A stretch of 64,000 bases of DNA from assembly GCF_041381155.1 (NCBI RefSeq), contig NC_091140.1, positions 26,086,452-26,150,451 of the forward strand, written 5' to 3'. This stretch comes from Argopecten irradians (Eukaryota; Mollusca; Bivalvia; Pectinida; Pectinidae). The notes under the pieces are model-generated. The model did not search any database. It was not told the origin of the DNA and saw only the letters and a list, made by a program, of their open reading frames with translations. A program made the translations under genes and the position numbers. Shown piece by piece: positions 25,926 to 36,586 of this stretch (its first letter is position 1; each line of letters begins with the position of its first letter).

Positions 25926-26825
25926 AATAATTAAAGCTGACAACGCAAGTTAAAAAATGCAGTTGAAATGAAAAAAAAATATATATTAACGATTTTTTTT
26001 TCAAAAATTGTTTCTGAGACATCCCCTAGTTATGACAGTGTGGTATCTAATTATAAGGAAGCGGCAGCCATTTTTCTTTTGCTCTGCTTAGAAACCTTCA
26101 CTGGCCAGCCCCCTATATAAAGCACGGGACACTTGACACACGTGTATCATTCTAAACATGTCTTGTCTCAGATACACATGCCCCGATATTGCAAATAACA
26201 ATGTCAAATTGAAAATAAACACTGCACTCACCTGACAATATTTCATTGAAGTAATAGATGTGTTGTCAGCTATATCCCAACATATGTCCACTACGAATCA
26301 ATAAAACATTTCAATATACACTAAGTTTTACACGTACATGTACAACGACACACGTGTGTCCTTGATAGTTGTCGCTCGTTCGGGTCAGGTACGTAGTCAC
26401 GTGTATATGGTCAGTTGAGTGCATCGGGTACGATAACATACGTGGAGATATGTGGACGGATTATTGTTTGGATTTCTATTCATTTGCGTTGGAATTTTAT
26501 TTTGAGAAACATCTAAATGACAACTTAGAGGAGTTGACATGATTTCTTGCTAAAAAAAGTCCCATATAGTTTTACAGGTGAGGGTTTTGTTTACCTATTT
26601 GTAGGTGATATAACCTGTGGACTGCTAGGTGTATAGGTACATGAATGAGCGCACGTGTGTCGATTCACGCGCTTTATATAGGGGTCGGTGAGTCGTCGGA
26701 ATGTAAAACAAAAATGGCTGTCCTCAACCGGGGAATGTCTCATAAACGATTCTTGAAAAAACGAGTATACTTATTTAAAAAAAATCATTTTAATAATTTT
26801 AACTTGCATTGTCAGCTTTAATTAT
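25926..26825. mobile_element. ~0.9 kb element with long imperfect TIRs, each holding a TATA box
   Basis: The arm 25926-26151 is an imperfect inverse copy of 26641-26825. Both contain AATTAAAGCTGACAA, GAGACAT, GCCATTTTT and CCCCTATATAAAG or its inverse, then ACACACGTG. The TATA-like boxes are CTATATAAAG at 26113-26122 (plus) and at 26672-26681 (minus), so they point towards each other. No coding capacity and no clear target duplication were found. It lies between zinc-finger exons D and E. Confidence 0.65.
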
Positions 26826-27035
26826 AGTGATATAGGAAATATTATCCTGGTCCCCTGAATTGGAATCAACGGGGGAATATACAATATTTTCTTACAGAAA
26901 AGTTTGTTTCTGCGCATGCGACACAACAGACAAAGCAACAGATACAATTAAGAGATGACATGGATAAAACCTGTCGCAAACATATGTAACTGCCTTACAT
27001 CACTCTTATTGTAAACATATATAACCGCCTTCACT

Positions 27036-28745
27036 CTTAGTGTATTGGTAAATAATGCAAATAGAATGATAAGAACTAATCAGGTAAAAGGTTAACTTCA
27101 AGATTATATGTAAAACAGTATCCGTAGTAAGTCCCTATACACCAGCTTAAATTGATTATCAGCTTAAATTGATTATGATGATGATGATGATGATGATGAT
27201 GATAATGAAGATGACGACGACGACTATACAAAATTACGGGAATATTTGCATATGGCAAAAATAAATGGATTTACAATATTGAACACATTTACGACACTCC
27301 TCTATGTATGCATCATAGGGTTATTACCTGAATCACTTTTGAACCCTCTTAATTAAGTAATACAAAGAAATTTTTGCCGAGATTTAATAACAGTGATCGA
27401 ATTTTGATATAAATAGTTACCATTTCGATACCTGATCATTGATCAATGATATTGTACTTTTTACAAATATCATCAATTACTGTATTTTTATCAAACATTT
27501 TAATTTATCGCGTTTGTTTAAAAGTTAACAACTAGTATAAGAAAACAATACAAAAATAATATTAAATACAAAAGTATTTAAAGAAGTTATTCCAAACAAA
27601 TCCTCAGCATATGATTATGGCTTGACTAAATATCATCGCCCAAGGAAAGAACTGATAGAAAACGCTTATAATTATATGCTTTCTTTCTGGTAAATAATAT
27701 TGACATTGCAAATGAAATAATTCCTGTCATGAAGATTAAATTCATCATTAACAAACGAAGAAAGATAAAATAATTCAAGCATCATTGAATGTATAAAGCT
27801 CAATCCCATATATCCTCATAAACATTTGAGCACCTTTTATCATTTTTAGAAGATCTGACGCATTCACAAAATATTTGTTTTACTTGTCAGCAATTATTCT
27901 TAGTGTATTGGTAAATAATGCAAATAGAATGATAAGAACTAATCAGGTAAAAGGTTAACTTCAAGGATTATATGTAAAACAGTATCCGTAGTAAGTCCCT
28001 ATACACCAGCTTAAATTGATTATGATGATGATGATGATGATGATGATGATAATGAAGATGACGACGACGACTATACAAAATTACGGGAATATTTGCATAT
28101 GGCAAAAATAAATGGATTTACAATATTGAACACATTTACGACACTCCTCTATGTATGCATCATAGGGTTATTACCTGAATCACTTTTGAACCCTCTTAAT
28201 TAAGTAATACAAAGAAATTTTTGCCGAGATTTAATAACAGTGATCGAATTTTGATATAAATAGTTACCTCTTCGATACCTGATCATTGATCAATGATATT
28301 GTACTTTTTACAATTATCATCAATTACTGTATTTTTCATCAAACATTTTAATTTATCGCGTTTGTTTAAAAGTTAACAACTAGTATAAGAAAACAATACA
28401 AAAATAATATTAAATACAAAAGTATTTAAAGAAGTTATTCCAAACAAATACTCAGCATATGATTATGGCTTGACTAAATATCATCGCCCAAGGAAAGAAC
28501 TGATAGAAAACGCTTATAATTATATGCTTTCTTTCTGGTAAATAATATTGACATTGCAAATGAAATAATTCCTGTCATGAAGATTAAATTCATCATTAAC
28601 AAACGAAGAAAGATAAAATAATTCAAGCATCATTGAATGTATAAAGCTCAATCCCATATATCCTCATAAACATTTGAGCACCTTTTATCATTTTTAGAAG
28701 ATCTGACGCATTCACAAAATATTTGTTTTACTTGTCAGCAATTAC
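27036..28745. repeat. ~850-bp near-identical tandem duplication with (GAT)n tract
   Basis: 27036-27897 and 27898-28745 match almost base for base. Differences are a ~16-base internal duplication (TCAGCTTAAATTGATTA, ~27160-27177) in the first copy, a few single-base changes and small indels. Both contain a GATGATGAT...GACGACGAC microsatellite (27173-27221; 28020-28068). The high identity implies a recent event or an assembly artefact. Confidence 0.95.
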
Positions 28746-28995
28746 TACCTATTGCATGTAAACTATCAATTGAATGGATTGATGCATTGCGTTAGTATAT
28801 GTTGATAAGGTTTGTCGTGTTTCTGGTAAAACATTTAATGGATTCAAAATACATGTACATGTAAAATATTTCTGTATTCTAAAACTCTTGAAAATCATAC
28901 ATAATGTCACTTTAGTGCAATATTCACAATAGCATTCTTGTGTTGTATACCAACTTATTTTCCGGCGAAATAATTTCGATTTTTTTTTTTACTCC

Positions 28996-29067
28996 AATAC
29001 CATTTTTCGATTTACAATCATGAGATTTCTAAATACCATTTTTCGATTTACAATCATGAGATTTCTA
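28996..29067. repeat. 36-bp perfect tandem duplication
   Basis: The unit starting AATACCATTTTTCGATTTAC is present at 28996-29031 and 29032-29067. Confidence 0.95.
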
Positions 29068-29500
29068 AATATACATATATGTACATGTGATTAAAGCTAT
29101 TTCATAACAATCATTAATTTTCATTAAGTTTGTTTACAGATATTCGTATTTATACAAAAGTAAAATCATAACGAAAAGTACCACAGCAAATTCATGACAA
29201 CATTTCTCACGTTGAGCAAGCCAAATTTCCATCTGATGTAATAGATCGATTATAAATTTGATAGTCAATATAAAACACATAAAACATTCATTCCACATCA
29301 GAATTCCAGGTAAGCTAGGGAGCCAACATCAACTCTAGTCAAATATAGCCTATATCTAGACAGTCCGTGTTATTGGAATGCAAATGTAGTAATAAAACAT
29401 GAGAATGTTGTAATATGTACATGATGTATAGCTACAGTCTGGGTACGTGCCTATGTGAACTCTTGCAAGGCTGAGTAAATGACAATGTTAGTGTAAACAG

Positions 29501-29865
29501 CTATCCCGGTCCTCCACTGCTGAAAGACTGTGCAGCCAGAGATTGTGTGGTCGTTAGTGGCTGGACAAGTATCTCTGGTTGTTTATGGGTCATCTGTACA
29601 TGTTTCCTCAGCTTACAATTTTCGTTGAATCTTGCGCCACAGAGACTGCATACGTAATACTGTTGGTTGTGCATGATCATGTGACGTTTTAAACTGTAGT
29701 GGCGGTCCGTTACAAAGTCACACTCGGGGCAGGAATGGCGTTTTTTCATCTTGGGCGAAACTTCCGAGAAGCTCATGTCAAGGTGGTGACTAGATGAGTA
29801 CATCTGGGCGATACTTTCTTTGATGAGAAATGCATCTGATTGGCACGACTTCATAAACGTCACAT
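29501..29865 (-). CDS. Alternative 3'-terminal exon, two C2H2 zinc fingers (exon E)
   Basis: It encodes 120 residues. A ~44-residue Ser/His/Met-rich leader precedes two C2H2 fingers (~45-65 and 72-93), and a Gln/Thr/Ser-rich tail ends SSGGPG. The acceptor TTGGTTACAG ends at 29866. The exon starts AT GTG ACG TTT, the same phase 1 as all sister exons. It is the most divergent of the five zinc-finger ends (two fingers instead of three or four) but keeps the same spacing between fingers. The polar tail could be an activation or interaction segment; that is inference. Confidence 0.88.
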
Positions 29866-31931
29866 CTGTAACCAATAAAACAGCATTTACCAAATTATAT
29901 CGAATTACATTTACGCATTCATAATTATTGGATTCTTAAACCACCAAGCGACCATCTAATTTATTTGTATATAGTGTGCCTAAGTTAGTTCATGTGTTTA
30001 TGTTTTCAATTAAATGTCACGGTAAGTATTGGAAAATTCACATTCCATCTCAATTTCTATCAGATGATTAACATTTCTGATAAAAACTCGTAATCTTTAC
30101 AATCTACCACTAGTATTGCAACGCATCTGGTACTCTATCGACATATGTGTACACATGTATTTACAGAGAAAACGGCATGTAATAAAATCGTTATTCTCAA
30201 CAATATTGACAATGTCTTAATTTGAACAATTTGTGTTTGCGCACACATATACACTTTAAGTGGGAGTAGATCGTCACACGTTGCCACCTTCTACAAAAAC
30301 GTTGACCAGATTTACTCTAGTGTAAAGTTGTCCAAAGCAACTTATGTGAAATCTGATATCACTTGTTCGTAGCTTTTGAAGATTTCCTTTCTATAATGTC
30401 TCGCGGATTAAATTTTTTTTTTCAATGATATCTTAATGATAAAATTTCCTAATTTTCGTTTTAAATATGCAAATCTCCCATCTATTAAACAATTTTTCAG
30501 AACTGTATTTCTTTTATGTGCGCTTTTAGACAACATTGGATTAACCAAGCCAACTTTATAGCAAATGGGAACCAAAAGCAATCAATGAGAAACAAAGATA
30601 ACTATGTTCACATTCATATCGAAATACTAGAAAAAAGACACTATTGTCTAGTTTAGCTATTCCTATAAGAGACGTTTCCATGTTGACTGTGGGTGACGAC
30701 AGTCTGTAATATCTCTTGGCTTCTCACACATTTATGTTGATGATTATGTAGAAGGCATGCACACGTAATGCACTGGCAATTACATACATGTCTATATCAA
30801 AGCACACAAACCATCAAGATACTCGACACTTTTCAATAGACTTATCATAGATTTAATGGTTACTAGTAATTAATCTGTATCCACCACATTATCAATTACA
30901 ATACCATAAATCCATTATAACTATGATAAAAAACTCAAGAAATTGAGAGTTTGCACTATTTTATTAAACTTTTGTTAACAAAGGCTTACACGGATGGATT
31001 TTACAAACATTCTGATATAAAGATAGAGATATAAATTGATAACGGGTATGGGTCTGAAATCATTGCCACTATAATAGTCTTATATGACCCTGCACAAGAT
31101 GTCAAATATTTAACAACACCTATAAAAGGAACAAAAATATGTTTAAGGAACCGATAATAACAACATTAATGGGTATTGGGTCAATTTAAAAAAAATGAGT
31201 ATCTCATAATCGTTTTATCTGTAGTACTCGGTACTAAGATGCACTCCAGGAACAGTGAAATATAACCTCAAGGAAGCCGTAGCTAAATTCTAAGGACAGA
31301 CAGACACGTACGTTCACTCATTTTAAAAGGATTTTATCTTTTAACCTTTAAAATAGCAATGCAGTCTTTGGTGATTGATTCTACATAATTATACACATAA
31401 TTTCGAGAGGTAATATCCATTTAACATCAAATACGTTGCAATTTTTAAGTTTTCATAATGAGCCAAGAGGGCTGGCGACTTAAAATGGATGTCAATATTG
31501 ACTCATATTGCAACGCGGAACATATGTAACAACTGAAACAACATGTTTAGTCCCACCCATCACGGGACGTTATCCAGTATATACTAGTACGTGACCATAG
31601 CTTTGTGAAATCAATATTGCTTTGTCACAAATAAACAATTAGTACAACATATACAACCACACAACGGAATAACGTGATTTCAATTTGATAATTAAACTTC
31701 AGGTTATTTTAGTTTGAATTGACCGCACAATATCCGGTTAATATTCATCAGTAGGGAAGTTTTGGTGACAATATGTGTTGTTCATGAAGCTAAAACTGAT
31801 CTTATGCAGTTATCAAAACAAAATCCTCAAACGGTACATGTAGCTGTGATTAATCCAGGTCTTATCCAATCTGTGCATAGTTTTTTTTTTTCAATATGCA
31901 GATCATTATGAAGACCACCACGAAAACGAGA
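29866..31931. other. Intron DNA between exons E and F, no feature recognised
   Basis: AT-rich and without supported exons on either strand. I looked on the plus strand for the missing N-terminal calnexin exons and saw none. A minus-strand AATAAA (plus TTTATT near 30959) could serve exon F. Confidence 0.5.
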
Positions 31932-32932
31932 CTAATACACGTTTTCGGTAAAGCACTTGGCCGCGTCTTGGCCCGTTACAGAAAAGATCTGAGAAGCATC
32001 AAACATAATCTTGGAAAGAATGGCACATCCGGTGGTTCTGATAGAATAGTTGGTGTACACACACGATAACCCACAGGCTTTACTGAGCTCGGACATAAAC
32101 ACGCCCAGTTTCTTTTCCCCGACTGGACTGTTGTAGTACCAGATCTGGTACAGAGGACTTTCTTTGCTCGGTCTCTGCCACAAACGATCACACTGAGGAT
32201 TTAACCTTGCGAGGTAAGATTCGAAAGACGCAACCGGACAGAACGGCGAGCCAGGAGATTCTAGCATATAACGACCCAGCACGCCATCCCGATCGCACGA
32301 GTCTTTAATTTTTTTACCAGCTCTTTTGACGTACTTCAAACCTGTTCCAGTATCGGTCACAACCTCAAAAGTTGACTTGGTCATCTTGTGTATATTCTCT
32401 GTGCCTCCTTTACAGAAATACAAACGAATGTCAAACTGGACCTTGTTGTAAAGGCCAATAGGTGTACCGACATTCAGATGTTGTGAATGATACAAAACAT
32501 ACCGGTCCTCTGTAGTTATAACGGGGTGGTGCTCCGTCTCTCCTTTCCCTATTCGCTTCAGCTCGGTAATGGCAGCTTTAAAATTGGCGTTTGCTTCTGC
32601 AAATTCACAATCTCTGATAAGATCAAATTGTTTGTTGAATGGGGGACTCTGTAGGTACCTGTTTAGTGAATAGCGGAACTGATCCAGTGAAGAGGTTTTG
32701 TAATGTGTCCCGTCATGTTTACGAGCGTCCATGTAGAAGTGACCAAGGTGCTTGCAAAGGTCTGCAGTACTATACCGTTCAAAGTCGACGTCTTGCTCCT
32801 TTTCTCGCAAGTAGTCCCGGAAGATTACCGATGCCTTCCTATTGGCCTTTAACGTATTGTCCGTCTTGGTAACTCTCAGACGTTTGTCGGCTCTATCTCC
32901 AAATGTAGATTCTCCAAAGCGCTTCTGGGTTC
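31932..32932 (-). CDS. Alternative 3'-terminal exon encoding a DUF3504-like (Crypton-derived) domain (exon F)
   Basis: A single 1,001-bp exon encodes 332 residues to the stop. The acceptor is TTAATTATAG (AG at 32933-32934). The first two bases (GA) complete a split codon, followed by TQKRFGESTFGD, in exactly the same phase as the five zinc-finger exons. The body resembles the C-terminal DUF3504 domain of ZMYM2/3/4, QRICH1 and long KCTD1. That domain is thought to derive from Crypton tyrosine recombinases, and it includes blocks such as LRYVL-like HSQHLNVGTP, GSPFCPVASFESYLA and the C-terminal SIRTTGCAIL region. The recombinase His-x-x-Arg signature is degraded (YSIR), so it should be non-catalytic and probably mediates protein or DNA contacts. 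No clear Met start: the internal TTG/ATG codons lie well inside the domain. Confidence 0.8.
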
Positions 32933-33180
32933 CTATAATTAAACAGTAAACCTTTTACCATCTGTGTAAGTATGAAGTAAACAAAATAGAACGGACAATA
33001 ACCCGCATGGATAGAGAGACAGTTACGCCATACAAGTATTTCCAGCTTTGAAATGAAATTTTCATGAAGTTCAGGTAGTTTTGACCTATCAGTAATTCAA
33101 TGACAGATTTTGAAGTTCTTGTCATAATCCATCTGGTGTTTTGAAATCCTTTGTAACAAATGAAACTTAATTTTCTTTAG

Positions 33181-33216
33181 GATCCCAGATCCCACAGCAA
33201 GCAAACCTGACGACTG
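33181..33216 (+). CDS. CANX: Calnexin P-domain exon (type-1 repeat)
   Basis: A 36-base exon between TTTTCTTTAG and GTAAGT reads IPDPTASKPDDW, the type-1 proline-rich repeat of calnexin and calreticulin P-domains. The leading base belongs to the codon split with the missing upstream exon. The last two bases (TG) are completed by G of the exon at 34210. The arm domain recruits ERp57 and related partners in the ER lumen. No exon for the preceding lectin domain was found upstream. Confidence 0.88.
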
Positions 33217-34209
33217 GTAAGTTTACTTGGTATTTACACAATTTAGAAAAATGATACAATCAACAATTTTAGGTCACACATGTACGCTGTGTCAGAGTAA
33301 GGATTAGATTTTCAGGTGATATATCATTTAAGACGAGGTAGTTGCATAATGAAAACATTTCATATTTAAAAGGACTTCTATTATCGGATAAAACCATGTT
33401 TTCTGCTTAAAAATTACTACAGTCATACTATAAGATGAAATATGATTTATGTGTGTATGTGTGACTTTCACTAAGTGCATTATGATTCGTGTGTCAATAT
33501 ATGGCTGTCACTAATTGAATTATGTTTCTTGTGTCTATATGTGGCTGTCACTTTTAAAATGAAGTATGATTCATGTTTCTATATATAGCTGTCACTAAGT
33601 GAATTATGATTTATGTGTGTATATGTGACTGTCACTAAGTGAATTATGATTCATGTGTCTATATGGGCCTACCACTAAGTGAATTATGATTCATGTGTCT
33701 ATATGGGCCTGCCACTAAGTGAATTATATAATTATGGGCCTGTCACTAAGTGAATTATATAATTATGATTCATGTGTCTATATGGGCCTGTCACCCAGTG
33801 AATTATGATTCATGTGTCTATATGGGCCTGTCACTCAGTGAATTATGATTCATGTGTCTATATGGGTCTGTCACTCAGTGAATTATGATTCATGCGTCTA
33901 TATGGGCCTGTCACTCAGTGAATTATGATTCATGCGTCTATATGGGCCTGTCACTCAGTGAATTATGATTCATGCGTCTATATGGGCCTGTCACTCAGTG
34001 AATTATGATTCATGTGTCTATATGGGCCTGTCACTCAGTGAATTATGATTCATGTGTCTATATGGGCCTGTCACTCAGTGAATTATGATTCATGTGTCTA
34101 TATGGGCCTGTCACTCAGTGAATTATGATTCATGTGTCTATATGGGCCTGTCACTCAGTGAATTATGTTATATGTCTATCTGAGCCATTATTGTATTCTC
34201 TTCTTCCAG
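33217..34209 (+). repeat. Calnexin intron filled by a ~40-bp minisatellite (about 33440-34168)
   Basis: From about 33440 a ~40-base unit (GTGAATTATGATTCATGTGT, then CTATATGGGCCTGTCACTCA) repeats about 18 times. The copies are degenerate on the left and almost identical on the right. It occupies three quarters of the intron and stops about 40 bases before the next acceptor. Confidence 0.92.
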
Positions 34210-34323
34210 GGATGAGAGTGAGCCTGAGAAGATTGTTGATGAGGATGCCGTTATGCCCAGTGGCTGGTTAGAAGACGAAGTAGAGCTGATTCCCGATGCA
34301 GGAGCAGAGAAACCAGAAGATTG
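34210..34323 (+). CDS. CANX: Calnexin P-domain exon (type-1 repeats 2-3)
   Basis: A 114-base exon flanked by TTCTTCCAG and GTAAGC. After completing the split Trp it reads [19 protein letters not shown], then [19 protein letters not shown]. This matches two further type-1 repeats of the calnexin arm, here with V and M in place of the usual P and K of the second repeat. It ends again on a split Trp codon (TG). By phase it can join in frame both to a standard type-2 repeat exon, which I cannot find, and directly to the exon at 35699. Confidence 0.92.
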
Positions 34324-35698
34324 GTAAGCACACTAACATGTATAGTTTAAATACAGTAAAACCTTCCATCATACCTCTGTATAGAGACCACCTGCTTATG
34401 ACAACCTCTATCTTAGTATCCCAAATGGTCATTCATAGCACCATTTTACTTGTGTATAATTAAAGACCACTTGAAGACTACTTGGCTATAGAGACCACTT
34501 TTATTTTATCCCTTGGATAGTTTTTATCGACAGGTTTGACTATAGTTGAAATATTTCTTCATTCTATGCAAGAGAATATTGTAACACTTGTACATAAAGA
34601 TATTGTAAAAATTAGATAGTTTGAATGAAAGCATGGTTAAGTTTTTAATTGAAAATAAAAATTGCGTCAATGATTATGCAAACATCTTTCACAAAATTAG
34701 TTATCAAGTAGTTTACAGTGAACAGTGAACCCCAATAATCCAGACATCTTCGTTCCCAGCTGCCTGTATAAGGAGTTTTCTGGACTGCCAAAATTCTGTA
34801 TCTTAGTCAATATGTAACATTAGGTAATCCAATTCCCGATACTTCTGTTCAGACTGCAAGTTTTTCGGGCTACGGTGTCTGGTCTTTTTGTGTGGAGGAG
34901 GCGGGCAGCAGGGGGTCCACGGTTACATGTACGATTCTTGATGTGTTTACTAAAAATATGGTAATGAGATCCATATAACCGTGTGTAGAATATATTCAGA
35001 CATTATATGTTTTACACTATTATAGTTCCAACTTGTACTTTGATGAGAGGACGGTTGATATGGACTGGTGTTGGGGAGGGGTCTTTCATCAGTAAGTAAT
35101 TAGATAGAGATGTTGATTGGATAACAACGTAAGTACTTCTCACAACTTAGTATATAATAGTGGTAGAGCATAAACTACCAATTGTTGTTACCAATTCTGG
35201 ACTTATAGTATGCCTCCTGGTGTATGAAGTCTTTGTTTTGTTAGTGCTATGATATCTTCTATCTGTTATTGAAAATCCATGTTTGTATTCGCCTGCCTCT
35301 CTCACGTGTCAGAACGCGCGTGGATGGGGATTAATTGGGAAAAATACCAGAGAGTGAAGAATCCCAAAATTACAAGGGCAAATGGGTCAGCCTCCTATCA
35401 TTGATAAACCAGGACTACCAGGTGTGGAAGTGATAGGATTTTCACTCATTAGAAAAAAGTAGTATAAAGATTCCGTTATTTATGTTAGGTTTTACTGTTT
35501 GATTTTTGTATGTCATGTGTGTATATTTTTCCTTCATGTCTTGTAAGACTCTTTTGGATATATACTTCTGAAGTAATATTTAGATTTCAATATCTCATCA
35601 CTTGTTTATTTTTTATATGTTGTATGGAAATTCACTAATTAATATGTTTATATTATTAGGGGACTATGAAAATTGCATATTAATCTGTTATTTTCTAG

Positions 35699-35774
35699 GG
35701 GAGGATGGAAGCCAGGAAAGATTGACAACCCAGCCTACTTTGAGGAACTTGAGCCATATAAAATGACATCCATT
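35699..35774 (+). CDS. CANX: Calnexin exon: last type-2 P repeat and return strand
   Basis: A 76-base exon between TTTTCTAG and GTAAGT. Its first G completes Trp, and it then reads GGWKPGKIDNPAYFEELEPY followed by KMTSI. This is the final type-2 repeat (GxWxPxxIxNPxY) and the segment leading back into the globular lectin fold. Calnexins normally have several type-2 repeats before this point. Only this one is visible, so the arm encoded here would be shortened. Confidence 0.92.
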
Positions 35775-35963
35775 GTAAGTTCTTAATATCAACATTTTAA
35801 GAATATTGAATTCTTATATTCCTATTGCTTTTTTTTTTTTTTTCATTGAAGCAGAAAAACCAATGCCTTAAATGTTTGAAATAAATTTTCACATGATGAA
35901 AACCTATTGCTGGAATGTGGTAAAGTTGTAGAATATTGAAGTGAATGCTGATTTGTTTCACAG

Positions 35964-36108
35964 GGTGCTGTCGGACTTGAGTTATGGTCCATGAATGACG
36001 ACATTGTGCTTTTGACAACTTTCTGATCACAGACGACAAAGCTGTAGCTGAACAATGGGCAGTGGAGACTGGGAGATTAAAGCTACACAAGAAAAGGCCA
36101 AGTCAGGG
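35964..36108 (+). pseudogene. CANX: Calnexin C-terminal lectin-fold exon with two frameshifts
   Basis: A 145-base exon between TTTGTTTCACAG and GTGTGT. It starts in frame as GAVGLELWSMNDDIV, a hallmark calnexin block. Frame is then lost at 36010-36016, where CTTTTGAC has two bases more than family spacing allows (DNFLITDDKAVAEQW follows in the shifted frame). It shifts again at ~36068-36072, where ACTGGGAG lacks one base relative to the expected ETWEIK. The net change is +1, so the exon length is not a multiple of three although its neighbours require phase 0 to phase 0. Both sites lie at or beside short homopolymers, so assembly error is as likely as true inactivation. I describe the breaks only. 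Confidence 0.85.
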
Positions 36109-36360
36109 GTGTGTAATAATTGAAATCTAAGACAGCAAAACAACAGTGTGCGGTATTAAATGTTGATTTACAAGTGGATTATTTTTAAGAGCACACTCTT
36201 ACTAATTTGATTTATTGTACTTTTAGATCTCTTACGCTACAGAGAACATCAAGATTTGTTACCATATTGAAATTTAGAAAAAAAATCTTGGTTATACAAA
36301 TATTTGAGAAATTTCATCTATGATTTATCTATGATTAATGATGGAATCTTTAGTCAGTTA

Positions 36361-36450
36361 GATATTTTGATGGAATAGCTTGTACATACAAATATTTTGA
36401 TGGAATAGCTTGTACATACAAATATTTTGATGGAATAGCTTGTGCATACA
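36361..36450 (+). repeat. 30-bp tandem triplication in calnexin intron
   Basis: The unit ATATTTTGATGGAATAGCTT plus TGTACATACA occurs three times in a row; the third copy has a single change (TGTGCATACA). Confidence 0.95.
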
Positions 36451-36586
36451 AATCAATAGTGATATCAGAAATTATGTAAAAGATTTAAATCTTTCTTGAA
36501 ATACTCATATTCTTGGTCTGACAGCAAGTATTTGATGGATTTTAAAGAATTAACCCTGTGACTCAATCAGATAAATTCTATTACAT

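Noticed and set aside
32639..32872. A plus-strand 77-codon gene
   Set aside because: It is the antisense shadow of the DUF3504-like exon.
35025..35091. The missing type-2 calnexin exon
   Set aside because: It has acceptor- and donor-like ends and a short DER..DMDW stretch, but no GxWxPxxIxNP repeat in any frame; a chance or fully decayed segment.
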